Origin: Leptobrachium leishanense | Taxonomy: Eukaryota > Chordata > Amphibia > Anura > Megophryidae | DNA: 64,000 nt | Assembly (NCBI GenBank): GCA_009667805.1 | Contig: CM019064.1 | Span: 270,301,662 to 270,365,661 of the forward strand | Direction: 5' to 3' | Shown: positions 1-57,979 of the stretch, one piece after another | Layout: each line of letters begins with the position of its first letter | Numbering within the stretch: position 1 is the first letter of the stretch | Made by a program: the position numbers and the translations under genes | Notes under the pieces: model-generated | Seen by the model: only the letters and a program-made list of their open reading frames with translations | Told to the model about the DNA's origin: nothing | The model's database searches: none

Positions 1-1078
1 GCAGGGAGGAAGCCTGCCCATGTGATTTACATGGGCAGGTGAGGCTGATGACGTCGCCACGCTGCGTGGTGACGTCATCAGAAGGTGCCCCCATGTGTTT
101 CAATGGAGGGGAGGGGGGCTCCTTCGGAGCCCTCTATCTCCCCAACCATTGAAGCTAGGGAGATGCTGTTTGCACTGCTGGAGAGGGGAGAGCCTCCCCT
201 TTCCAGCGGTGTATGGCATTAACAGTTTCGCCGCCGGATCGCTTTCGGCGCCAATTGGCGCCAAAACGCGATTCAAACCTGGAGGGGGGCTGACATCTTG
301 GATGTCAGCCAAGCCTCCAGGTCCCCCCCACCCACTGACAACCTCACCATATGTGTGAGGATGTCAGTGGGCCAGTTAACCCTCTAGCTGCCATGTAGAG
401 ATAAGGGGATCCTAAGGATCTCCCGATCCATGGCAGCTGGATGGTCATATTTGCCATCATTTAAAAGGCCTGATTATGGCCTTTCAAATGATACCAAACA
501 TGACCAGGTTTGGGTTTAAAATTTTTTTTAAAAAAAAATTAAATAAAAACAAATAATAAAAAAATAAAATAAAATAAAAAAATGTTTTTTTTTTAAAAAA
601 GTTTTTTTTGTATGGGGGGAGTTTAATTAAATAGGACCTAGGCTGTCATCTAAAAATAATTAGCACAAAATGGTCAGAATGAGCGCAGCGCACATAGGTG
701 AACTGTCTCAGCATTGAAGGGGTTAAAAAGCAAACGCATGTTAAAATTGGGTATTTCTAGTCTCGGGACAAAATTTTGAACCTATTTAGCCGGGGTCTTT
801 TTGGGTGGTTGTAGATTTTGGGGATTAAATTACGAAAAAGTGTGTTTTTACCATTTGTTTCCTCATATTTCATATTTTTTTTTATAGTAAATTATTCGAT
901 ATGATGGAAATAATGGTATTTAGTCCATTTAATGGCAGGAAAAAGGGTGTATAATATGTGTGGGTCGAATAAACGAGTAAGAGGAAAAATTGTCCTAAAC
1001 ACTAACAGCCCAGAAACGTAAAAACAGCAGCGGTCACTAAAAGACGGATTTGTGTAAAACCGCCCGGTCACTAAGGGG
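1..1078 (+). mobile_element. TTAA-type DNA element, family P, right part (cut by window edge)
   Basis: The right end, about 14 bp CGGTCACTAAGGGG, is followed by TTAA at 1079-1082. The sequence matches the complete copy at 15300-16865 along most of its length. Shared blocks include the hairpin TGACATCTTGGATGTCA near 290, the block near 385-510, and the last 60 bp. An inner block ending TCAGCATTGAAGGGG then TTAA (about 660-725) looks like the right end of the related family G. There is no ORF of note. The TTAA flank and CCC-start ends suggest a non-autonomous piggyBac-type element, which is an inference. Confidence 0.65.
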
Positions 1079-1082
1079 TTAA

Positions 1083-3360
1083 GGGTTAAGTTCTGATATG
1101 ATTTATCTTTGACTCATTTTTTACATCACAGAAACCTGATATTTTAACCGGGGTGTGTAGACTTTTGCTATAGACTGTATGTAGATTTCTGTGTGGGGGA
1201 GGGGGTATGGAGAGGTAGGTCATAGGGTTAAGGGTTAACGTGAGATGGTTTTCCATTCTATTCTGACATTGGTTTTATCAAAGACCACTTAGTAGTGAAG
1301 GGACTAATAAATACATAATATAAACAAACCATATAATATAAAATATAAACAAACACCAGTGTACATTGGCTTATTTATTATTACTATTTAAATTGCCAGT
1401 ATTCAGCTCCACTCCATGCATAACACATCCAAAAAAAGAGCAGCACGCTCCCTAATATGAATAATAAAGAGTAGAAATAGATGGGTGCCGTAATGATCCA
1501 GGAGAGCCAAAAGAATGGCCACTCCAGCCTTTTCTTCTAGGACATGTTTACTCGAGGTACATCTAGAAGCAACATTTCAGCTCCTAACAAGTTAAGCTTG
1601 ATAAAGGTTTGTGAGGAGCCAAAATGTTGTTTCATTTATATGGTTGTTTATTTGTTTTATGACCTGACTGTTCAGTACAGAAAATAGTTAATACACATTA
1701 ATGTGGATATACGGGATTCAGGCGCAGATGACCATTTTTGGTATGTTTATAAAAATGATGTCTGTTCACAGATGGCAATTTCCGAGCACTTAAATTGCCA
1801 GACTGAGTATATAAATAAATGCATCTCAACTTATGAACATGAAACTGTGGAAAATGTTAGGTCTAAATCCTGGACCAGTATCACAGTTTTTCAAACTGCG
1901 CATTGTGATTTCTACAATGCTAGACCGGAATTGAAGTGGTAACAAAATAAAAAGTCAATTTGGACATAGAATCTTATATTTACATGTAATCAGTAAAAAT
2001 TTTGAATGTTACATTTTTCAAGCTATATTAAACATTATTTTCTGAAAATATAATGTTTTTATTTACAGATTCCATTATTTTGGGACTACACACATTTTAC
2101 ATTTCATAACAATTTCAGGAGGAAAACATTATCTAAATTGCTTCACATCATGGAAACTCTTTGCACGGCCTAAATTCCAATAATAGCTGCAGCTTTCTGC
2201 TGGGATAAAAACAAGAGTGTCCTTATGTTACCAACTACTGTATGTAACTTGCAAGTGCTTTTGAATGTTGTCCACCACAAGCATAGAACAATCGGAAAAA
2301 CAGAAACTCAACCAGCAAGCATCCCCTATAAGATCCAATAATTTATTTATATAACAAAGGTGAAGCTAGAGTTTAAAAAATTCAAATACTTGCTGAAATT
2401 TACTATATTCTAAATCAACGGTTATTCTAGAAAATGTGATATGTGCTCTGACTATATTCTACAGATCTGTGATAAAATTGTTCTTCATCTTTTTTTAATA
2501 CATGTGCAAATCCAGATTTCAGATTTATCAAAGCGTTGGCTTGAAAACAAATGCTGTAACATTGTTCCTATTTTTCCTGTCCAAATGGGTCTGTGATATT
2601 TGGGGAATAATTCAGCCTCGGAGAAGCAACATTAATTGTATAAAATTGTGTGCTTTTCTGCCAGTACTGCGCTCGTACAAATTGCTGGCAATTCTCACTG
2701 CATTTCTAATATAGCAGCATCAATCGAGAAGACAAACATGAAGTGTAAATGGTTGGGCAGACAGCAGGCACACCTATTACAAATACAAAAATGCAAGGTT
2801 AGGTTTTAATTAAAAGGGCTTAAAGTGCTGCTGTTCTATGTTTGATTCAATATTTATTCTTCTTCAGAACAAGTATATGTCAAGATCTCATCTGCTGGCG
2901 AGATAAGCACTCTTCATTCTATAAGAACTTGTTTGCTGGTCTATTGATTAGTGGATTATATGAGTATTGATTAGAAGATACTGAAGGGCCCAGACCTGTT
3001 ATCCAAAGTACATCTGCCGACGAGTGGAAATGTATTTTTAATACTTTGTGCGTGTTTGTGTGTGTACTGTATATATAACTTCCAACAGACATATGCATGG
3101 ATGCACAAACCTCATTTCCCTCAAATGGTGGTTTGGTTCATCCAAGTTTCATTAAAATGGTATGAACTGATCTCGCGCATGCACCAGCCATTGCTTTTTC
3201 CACCTTATTTTTTTTTTTTGCATTTTGTTATTTTATTTTCTCCTTTAATGTGCTGCCTTTGCCTGCAATATTAATTGAATTTTATATACAAATTTATTTG
3301 AAAAAGTATATTTTCAAATGATCCAGAAGCACAAGGAAGACTTCTTAATCATGAAAATAA
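1083..3360. other. No gene recognised
   Basis: AT-rich non-coding sequence left of ZPLD1 exon 8. It holds the decayed hammerhead-like motif at 1603 but otherwise nothing I can name. I searched it for the missing last ZPLD1 exon by eye without success. Confidence 0.5.
1603..1640 (+). ncRNA. Decayed hammerhead-like motif
   Basis: CTTGATAAAGG, then TTTGTGAGGAGCC and AAAATGTTG, resembles the CTGATGA-stem-GAAAC core of Penelope-associated hammerheads with several core bases changed. It is expected to be inactive. Confidence 0.3.
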
Positions 3361-3373
3361 TACATTTATTACA

Positions 3374-3412
3374 TAGATTGATGTTTCAGTCCCGTAATGG
3401 ACTTTTCTCAAG
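3374..3412 (-). ncRNA. Decayed hammerhead-like motif
   Basis: The minus strand reads CTTGAGAAAAGTCC, a short loop, GGACTGAAACATCAATC. Stem II (AGTCC/GGACT) and GAAAC are kept. The CTGATGA box is changed. Confidence 0.35.
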
Positions 3413-3744
3413 ATAACACACAAACGAACAGGCACAAATATATACACTACAAGAAAAAAGGTTGTCATTTGCGCTTACCACTGTGGCTCCATGCAAAACA
3501 AAACACAGAGGTTTTGGTTTACTTGAATGGCCATTAAAGTGTAAGCTCACCCGCCGCGTCACAGCACCTCTGGTCAGGTGGGTCCTCACCTAATGAAACC
3601 AAAAGCTGCTTTTTAAGCAACTACATATCCTCATGCTGCTACTCAGCCAAGATACAGACTGGTGGGTTTATATTTATACCCTCAACAAAAAAAAATCCAC
3701 TTTGGGATTAAAAAAGAAAACACAGAAAGAGGCAGCAGTAATGA

Positions 3745-3835
3745 CCTGGCTGGTACATACTCGCCACCCAGGACATACTTGAAAACGAGAGAAATCTCAA
3801 TGTATCCATCCTGGTAAAATCCTTTCTTATAAAAA
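3745..3835 (+). repeat. SINE tail (family S)
   Basis: TGGTACATACTCGCCACCCA is followed by GGACATACTTGAAAACGAGA, then a TATCCATCCTGGTAAAATCC end and an A-rich tail. It matches the tail of the SINE at 19199-19290. Confidence 0.6.
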
Positions 3836-3839
3836 AAAG

Positions 3840-4400
3840 CAGAAATCAGTGTGCGGACTTTTTTTTTCACACGATTCAGCCAATCAGAATTAAGAATCAC
3901 AATTGTCTCACGTTAAGTTTTTGCGCCTGTCAAAGGCAATCTGCGCATATATGCTTCATCAATAAAAAATGCATGCACAACTTCTCAATTTTATTGGTTT
4001 GGTATGTTTAGAATGTGTAACTATACTTTGCTACATATTTTTTTTGGGCTGGTGTGTTTGGGTTCGGCCAGGTTGATAGAATTTGCCATTAACACCAGCT
4101 TTTAGGAGTTGCTAAAATTATGCGCGCAACGTCTATGCGTTAATTCCTGTGCATAGATTGTAATACCATCCGCGTACCAGTGCACAAACGCATTTGCGCT
4201 CACAATGTTAAGTATAGGACGTGCGATGTACAGTAAGCTCAAGCAGTGTTTGCGCAGCTTCACCCGCGGTAGACTTATTCTCGTGTTTGTTGCGCTGACA
4301 TTGTAATACGACGTTCAGCACAAAGGGTTTTACCCCTCGCGTTAATGCTTTTTTGCGCCGGCGTAAATGTATGCGCCAAGATTGTAATAGGTTTTAATGC
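3840..4400 (+). mobile_element. MITE, same family as the insert at 25268-25991
   Basis: It shares CAATCAGAATTAAGAA, GCCTGTCAAAG and CAATCTGCG blocks, and a CG-rich right part with TTTGCGC words and GATTGTAATA, with the element at 25268-25991. The termini are worn, and the exact borders are approximate. Confidence 0.5.
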
Positions 4401-4409
4401 TAAAGATCA

Positions 4410-4508
4410 TGGGCCCTATTCCCTACTTGGTGCTAAAATGGGGATGCTAACAGGGAAAAACTGCACCAGCAGGTTTCCCCATAGCGTCCCCATTTTAGCA
4501 CCATATTC
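4410..4508 (+). mobile_element. Short palindromic MITE (GGGCCNTATT family)
   Basis: GGGCCCTATTCCCTACTTGG and GTGCTAAAATGGGGATGCTA at the left face the complement CCCCATTTTAGCACCATATTCC at the right. The element is about 100 bp. Relatives lie at 32118-32247 and 51491-51622. Confidence 0.5.
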
Positions 4509-4509
4509 C

Positions 4510-51826
<47,317 letters not shown>

Positions 51827-52221
51827 GGCCAAACCTATCAAAATAAAAAGAGAGATCATAAGAACATGCCTTAACATCATATTATTACTTACAAAATAGC
51901 CTTAACTTCATTATTGATATTTCAAACCTGGTGTGTCATTGAAGACTGTGTTAATATTTTTAATTTAACATATCCCATCTATCTCCTTAATATGTAATTT
52001 CACTTGGGAAATATTTCTTGTACCCAGCCCTTCCTATTGCCCGAGGTGTATAATTATACTAGCATTGATTACTGCAGCTCAGTTTCTTCAATTTCCAAGT
52101 GCTCGTATCAGCTTATTGCAATCCATACCGAATGCTGTTTCCAGGATTACCCTCTTGCCAGCTGACTCTTATACCCTTATACGTGTGTCACTCATTTAGT
52201 TAATTTGTTGCATTTTTGTGA

Positions 52222-53092
52222 TGTAAGCGATATCGCTTACCCTAGGGTGGTACAGTTCGGATCCTCTTGGACAGATATAACCGGTACCTGGAGTAATAAA
52301 CAGATAGTGGCTTGCGATTAGGCTTGATACAGTTACCTATAGGATGCACAGACAGTATAACCAAATGCCTTGTGATTAAGCCTCAGCAAAGTACCTATTC
52401 GGTACAAACAAACATGGAACACCTTGTGATTAGGCTTCAGCAAAAATACCTATTCGGTATTAACAGACAGACTGAACTAAACGCCTTGTGATTAGGCTTC
52501 AACAAAAATACCTATTCGGTATTAACAGACAGACTGAACTAAACGCCTTGTGATTAGGCTTCAGCAAAAATACCTGGAGACACACAGATACACACAATTA
52601 GGGGTCAAGCGAAAGAAGAGTCAATTGGAAAGCAGGATTCGTTAACGGTACAGGGTCCTCGTACAAGCCAAAATAAGTCAAAATGTTTTTATCAATGAAT
52701 ATTTCAAGAGCAGTGATGCGGGAAAGTCACTCCACGTCAGCGCGCCGAGGACTCTGTGTGCTCACCTTTTAAGCCTGGCAAGCACACCTCACTGGAACGT
52801 GCTCCGCCTCCCTCTCAGTGCCTGCACCTGCTTTGGGAGGTCCAGGCTCCACCCCGGTGACAACTGTTGCCAAGGATGCAACAGTCTGGTGCGCGTCTGG
52901 CCTGCCCTGCTGCTGGGGATCCAGGCTTCACCCCGGGCTGCAACTGTTGCCAGGGACGCAACAGGCAGGTGCGCGTCATCAATACGCGCCCTGCCTCCCA
53001 AACGCCACGACTCCTCCCCTCGTCCTCGGATGGCCCGCGATGCCGGCGGGGGTCCGGGCTCCCCCCTGGATGGCATTGGGTGCCGAGGACGT
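52222..53092 (-). repeat. 3' LTR of the outer gypsy element
   Basis: On the minus strand it begins TGTCACGTCC directly after the tract AGACAGGGGGGTTC and is about 870 bp. It contains a 62-bp tandem repeat at 52303-52577. The right border is firm and the left one tentative. Confidence 0.6.
52303..52577. repeat. Tandem repeat, 62-bp unit
   Basis: CCTTGTGATTAGGCTTC recurs at 52422, 52484 and 52546 (period 62). Less regular copies start near 52306 and 52368. Each unit also has TACCTATTCGGTATTAACAG. It lies within the LTR, a common place for enhancer-like repeats, but a function is not shown. Confidence 0.85.
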
Positions 53093-54363
53093 GACAGAAC
53101 CCCCCTGTCTATGGACTGACACCAGATGACCACCAGGCGCAGAAGGATGGCGTCACGGAATCGGCGAACCAAACGAGGCGCATGTACCTCGCTGGCCGGC
53201 AGCCAGGACCTGTCTTCGGGGCCATAACCCTTCCAGTCAACCAGATACTGGACAACACCCCTGACCACACGGGACCCCAGAACTGCACGAACCTCGAACT
53301 CCTCCTCACCCCCGGCTGAAATAGGTGGGGGAGGAACATTGACTCTAGTATAACGGTTGCACGCAAAAGGTTTAAGGAGACTAACATGAAACACGTTGTG
53401 AATGCGTAAAGATGGAGGCAAGGCCAAGGCGTAAGACACGGGTTTCACCCTACGAAGGACCCTATAGGGGCCATTGTATCTGGGAGCCATCTTCATGGAG
53501 GGGACCAAGAGTTTGATGTTTCTAGTGGAAAGCCAGACCCTGTCTCCCACCACATATACCGGGGCAGTACAACGTTTTCGGACTGCTTTCATTTTCTGTT
53601 TCTGTATAATGGTCTCCATAATGACCTTCACCCTCTCCCATGTCTCTCTTAATAACGTCAAGTGCTCGTTCAAAGCTGGCAACCCGGTTTCCAGATACGC
53701 AGACGGAAGCATGGGAGGGTCATAACCGAACACTGTATGGAAGGGTGAATGTTTTGTGATGTCGCTTACTGCATTATTGATGGCAACCTCGACCCATGGT
53801 AGAAGGTCTGACCATTCGTTCTGTTTGTCTGATACAAAACATCTCAAGTATTGCTCCACATTTTGGTTAGCTCTCTCAGCAGCCCCATTAGTTTGAGGAT
53901 GATACGCTGAGGAGAAACTTCACTTGATACCCAGGTTCTCACAAAATCCCCTCCAGAACCTGGACATGAATTGTGTACCCCTGTCGGAAACGATCCCCTT
54001 AGGGACTCCATGCAGTCGCACTACATGTTGTATGAAAACAGGTACCAGTTCGATGGCGGAGGGCAGTTTCGCAAGAGATACGAAATGAACCATTTTGGAG
54101 AACCTGTCCACAATGGTAAGAATAACTGTATTCCCTTGAGAGACAGGTAGGTCTGTAATAAAATCCATCGACAAGTGGGCCCATGGTCTCTCAGGGACTG
54201 GCAAAGGCTGTAACAAACCTACAGGCAAGGTCTTAGGATATGTGAAAAAATGGGGAATAGAGAACAGCGCTCGTACGAGACCCCACTTCCGTGGGAGGAA
54301 AAAGAGACACCACAATATGGGGAAGTGCACCCCATGAATATTGCGGAAGAAAATGCAGCACAA
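52789..54363 (-). pseudogene. Outer gypsy integrase C-terminal part and chromodomain
   Basis: Minus-strand frame with a single in-frame TGA near 53920. The upstream part has the integrase core ([11 protein letters not shown] with the first Asp, [13 protein letters not shown] with the second). The downstream part has the region up to the GPY/F-like module, then HVSLLKPF and a chromodomain (VRAVLGSRVV, YLVDWKGYGPEDRSWLPA). Chromodomains steer integration to marked chromatin in this clade. The residues translated past the stop before 53100 belong to the LTR. Confidence 0.82.
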
Positions 54364-55271
54364 TAATAATGACCTGTATATACTTCAGTCCAATGGAGTT
54401 AGGTGGAGGTCAGAGTACATGCAAAGAAAAAAAGAAAAAAAAAAAAGAGAAAAAGAGACAAAAGTTTGTCAGATCTGATTATTTATATTTTCTTTTTGGA
54501 TACCAACTGATGAAGCTGCGTTAGCGGCGAAACGCGTTTTGGATGTATCTTTTTATTTCATTTTAGTATTAAATCGTTTTTTATCTGGTAGTTTGCCTGC
54601 TTTCCATTTCTTATCCTGTGAAAGGGGTTTGGTGTATCCCTATTTACACCCAGGCGCATATACAGAGCCAGTGAATCTACACAGGCTCTTTACCACGTAA
54701 GTGCTGCGACCCCTTGGCCTTTATATTTTGTGGCTTACAATGCTGTACTATGGTGTGCATCTGTTTTATTTCATGTATGGGTCATATGAGTAACCATTGG
54801 TACTTCATGAAGACGGGACGGGGTCATCCCTGAAGAGACCCACTGTAATCATATTGAGCCTATATTGCACAGGCTCCACCATATGTGAGTTTTATTTTTC
54901 CACATATCCACCAGATATTTTTGTACGGGCATACTGCACCATATATGTGTGTCTTTTTTTCTTTGCATGTACTCTGACCTCCACCTAACTCCATTGGACT
55001 GAAGTATATACAGGTCATTATTATTGTGCAGCATTTTCTTCCGCAATATTCTTGGGGTGCACTTCCCCATATTGTGGTGTCTCTTTTTCCTCCCACGGAA
55101 GTGGGGTCTCGTACGAGCGCTGTTCTCTATTCCCCATTTTTTCACATATACTGCCTTTTGGGTCTTTTGGGATAGACCCTTTTGAGTGCTTAGCTGCTGT
55201 ACTGCTCCAATTCTGTGTTTTTCTTCCCCTCCACCTACTGCCACTCCAGCGCCCCCTTCCTTTGTATTTAT
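54240..55271 (+). mobile_element. Insert with 13-bp duplication, 190-bp inverted arms and a hammerhead motif (Penelope-like?)
   Basis: AAGGTCTTAGGAT occurs on both sides (54227-54239 and 55272-55284), inside the integrase of the outer gypsy. Arms 54240-54430 and 54960-55147 are inverted copies, including CAGCGCTCGTACGAGACCCC. The centre carries a hammerhead motif (54499-54549). There is no RT. Variable-length duplications, inverted arms and this ribozyme type are typical of Penelope-like elements, so I infer one of their truncated or non-coding forms. Confidence 0.62.
54499..54549 (+). ncRNA. Type I hammerhead self-cleaving ribozyme motif
   Basis: The core CTGATGA is at 54507-54513. Stem II GCTGC-GTTA-GCGGC is at 54515-54528, closed by a G-C pair and containing one G-U. 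GAAA is at 54529-54532. Stem III is the palindrome ACGCGT (54532-54537), too short for a stable hairpin, so pairing between two molecules is likely, as described for Penelope-like hammerheads. Stem I pairs CCAA (54503-54506) with TTGG (54539-54542) and GATA with TATC. The predicted cleavage is after GTT at 54538. All the core bases I could check are present. Confidence 0.75.
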
Positions 55272-55284
55272 AAGGTCTTAGGAT

Positions 55285-55548
55285 GTTTGCTTCTACAGCA
55301 CACCTCAAAGGTGGCTATATACTCCTTAACATTCTGTCTCATACCTGTCCACCACAAACTCTTTTCAAGAGTGGCTAAGGTTTTAGTGATACCCATGTGC
55401 CCGAAGGGTTTGGTGTCGTGTTGAATCTCCATAACCTGTACTCTCTCTCTCTGGTACAAACAGTTTACTCGGGGGTTTCTCAGTGGGAGCAGTACCCTGA
55501 ACAGTTTGCAATCTCTCCAGGAGAGGAGAACACATGGTGAGGAACGTA
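55285..55548 (-). pseudogene. Outer gypsy integrase N-terminal H2C2 part
   Basis: Frame 55459-55285 reads HDTKPFGHMGITKTLATLEK, then the Cys pair near CCRSKH. This is the zinc-binding part of integrase, continuous with the core beyond the 54240-55271 insert. The Tc1 insertion at 55548 cuts the frame upstream. Confidence 0.7.
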
Positions 55549-55903
55549 CAGTCAGGTCCAGAAATATTGGGACGTCGACACAATTCTAACATCTTTGGCT
55601 CTATACACCACCACAATGGAGTTGTAATGAAACAAACACAATGTGCTTTAACTGCAGACCGTCAACTTTAATTTGAGGGTATGTACATCCAACTCAGGTG
55701 AACGGTGTAGGACTTACAGCAGTTTGCAGATGTGCCTCCCACTTGTTAAGGGACCAAAGGTAATGGGACAATTGACTTCTCAGCTGTTCCATGGCAAGGT
55801 GTGTGATATTCCCTCATTAACCTATTACAATGTGCAGATAAAAGGCCCATTTAATTTCAAGTGTGCTATTTGCATTTGGAATCTGTTGCTGTCAACTCTC
55901 AAG

Positions 55904-56915
55904 ATGAGATCCAAAGAGCTGTCACAATCAGTGAAGCAAGCCATCATTAGGCTGAAGAAACAAAACAAACCCATCAGAGAGATAGCAGGAGAGATAGATA
56001 TCAGAGAGATAGAAGGAACGCACCAGTGAGCTCAGCAACACCAAAAGACCTGGGAGACCACGGAAAACAACTGTGGTGGATGACCGAAGAATTCTTTCCC
56101 TGGTGAAGAAAACACCCTTCACAACAGTTGGCCAGATCAAGAACACTCTCCAGGAGGTAGGTGTATGTGTGTCAAAGTCAACAATCAAGAGAAGACTTCA
56201 CTAGAGTGAATACAGAGGGTTCACCACAAGATGTAAACCATTGGTGAGCCTCAAAAACAGGAAGGCCAGATTACAGTTTGCCAAACAACACCTAACAAAG
56301 CCTTCACAGTTCTGGAACAAGATCCTATAGACAGATGAGACCAAGATCAACTTGTACCAGAGTGATGGGAAGAGAAGAGTATGGAGAAGGAAAGGAACTG
56401 CTCATGATCCTAAGCATACCACCTCATCAGTGAAGCATGGTGGCGGTAGTGTCATGGCGTGGGCATGTATGGCTGCCAATGGAACTGGTTCTCTTGTATT
56501 TATTGATGTGACTGCTGACAAAAGAAACAGGATGAATTCTGAAGTGTTTTAGGCAATATTATCTGCTCACATTCAGCCAAATGCTGCAGAACTTATTGGA
56601 CGGCGCTTCACAGTGCAGATGGACAATGACCCAAAGCATACTGCAAAAGCAACCAAAGAGTTTTTGAAGGGACAAAAGTGGAATGTTATGCAATGGCCAA
56701 GTCAATCACCTGACCTGAATCCCATTGAGCATGCATTTCACTTGCTGAAGACAAAACTGAAGGGAAAATGCCCCAAGAACAAGCAGGAACTGAAGACAGT
56801 TGCAGTAGAGGCCTGGCAGAGCATCACCAGGGATGAAACCCAGCGTCTGGTGATGTCTATGCGTTCCAGACTTCAGGCTGAGATTAACTGCAAAGGATTT
56901 GCAACCAAGTATTAA
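55904..56915 (+). pseudogene. Tc1 transposase pseudogene
   Basis: It begins MRSKELSQSVKQAIIRL, a helix-turn-helix DNA-binding region. A deletion near 56000-56030 and in-frame stops break it. One stop lies close to the first catalytic Asp (near 56328) and another near 56548. Frame 56352-56552 carries GGGSVMAWACMAANGTGS. Frame 56613-56915 has MDNDPKHTAK and SPDLNPIEHAFH with the other catalytic residues. The DD34E pattern is typical of Tc1. It is non-functional. Confidence 0.85.
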
Positions 56916-57052
56916 GAAGGGAAAGTTTGATTTATGATTATTATTCTGTCCCATTACCTTTGGTCCCTTAACAAGTGGGAGGCACATCTACAAACTGCTG
57001 TAAGTCCTACACCGTTCACCTGAGTTGGATGTATATACCCTCAAATTAAAGC

Positions 57053-57798
57053 TGTCACGGCGCCGGGCGATGCGGCACCGACCAGGGGGCTCACTTCTCG
57101 CAGGGGCTGGTTCTGGCGGTCCGTCCCGCCGGCTGTCGCTCTGTCTGGCGATGCGGCAACAACTGGGGGGCTTGCCCCTCGCAGGGGCTGGCTCTGGCGG
57201 TCCATCTCGCCGGCGACCCCGGCGTGTAGCCCAGGGGCTGGGGACATCCCGGGGCCCTGCCCAGTCCATAGCAGCCCTCTCCATGCCCGCACTGACGGAG
57301 TCAGCGCCGCAGTCCCGCTGTCTCCATGTGGGGCATGGCGGCTCCCAGCGTCTGACGTCACAGGGGTGGATACAGAGGCCTGGATTGGTGGAGCAGGCCC
57401 AAGGGGAGGAACCCCAAACCTGGGTGGACCTGATGGGGAACAGCACCAAGACGCACTCGGGCTCTGATTGGCTCTCCCATCAGGATGAGCTAATTGGAGA
57501 ACAGACATCTCTAGGAGGGGCTAAACAAACCTTACCACATATATAAGTCCTCCTGTACACTCAGTCCTTGCTTCAGCATTGTATCACTCCCAGTGGTTAC
57601 TAATTGAGAAGCTTATTCATGTTCTACCTGTGTACCAGTTCTTGGCTTATCCTTTGACCTCCCTTGTTTCGCCGCCTGACCCTGACCACCCTTCTGACCA
57701 CGACTACGATTATTGGAAACTCCTTTTGTACTGCGATCCTGAGATTGTTCTCCCGCCTCTGCACCTGGGCTCCAGATCCCCCGCCGAAAACCGTGACA
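57053..57798 (+). repeat. 5' LTR of the inner gypsy
   Basis: 746 bp and GC-rich, with a TATATAAG (near 57540) and a GATTGGC-type box upstream that could act as promoter parts. Its pair is at 60950-61687. Confidence 0.88.
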
Positions 57799-57814
57799 TA
57801 TGCTGAAGCCCCCA

Positions 57815-57954
57815 TGGAACCCGCAGAGGTCACGGACGCCCTCACGGCTCTATCACACCAGGTCTCAAATCTGACCAGGTCAGTCCAAGACCTACAGGCG
57901 GAACACCGTCAACTCCAGATTCAAATACAAACCGCAACGTTGCCACCTCCATGA
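57815..57954 (+). pseudogene. Inner gypsy Gag, N-terminal remnant
   Basis: The ATG at 57814-57816 region begins MEPAEVTDALTALSHQVSNL, a coiled-coil-like heptad stretch typical of the Gag start in these elements. It stops after about 46 codons, and the rest of Gag and the protease are deleted. The same frame continues as an ORF from 57664. Confidence 0.6.
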
Positions 57955-57979
57955 CCCTGCTATTCAATGGTCGACTGGT

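Noticed and set aside
52799..53129. Plus-strand frames opposite the gypsy chromodomain region
   Set aside because: They run through the minus-strand LTR and the end of pol. The minus strand carries the recognisable domains.
57025..57546. Long frames on both strands, repeated at 60762-61435
   Set aside because: They are the GC-rich LTR of the inner gypsy. The frames are shadows that recur because the LTR is duplicated.
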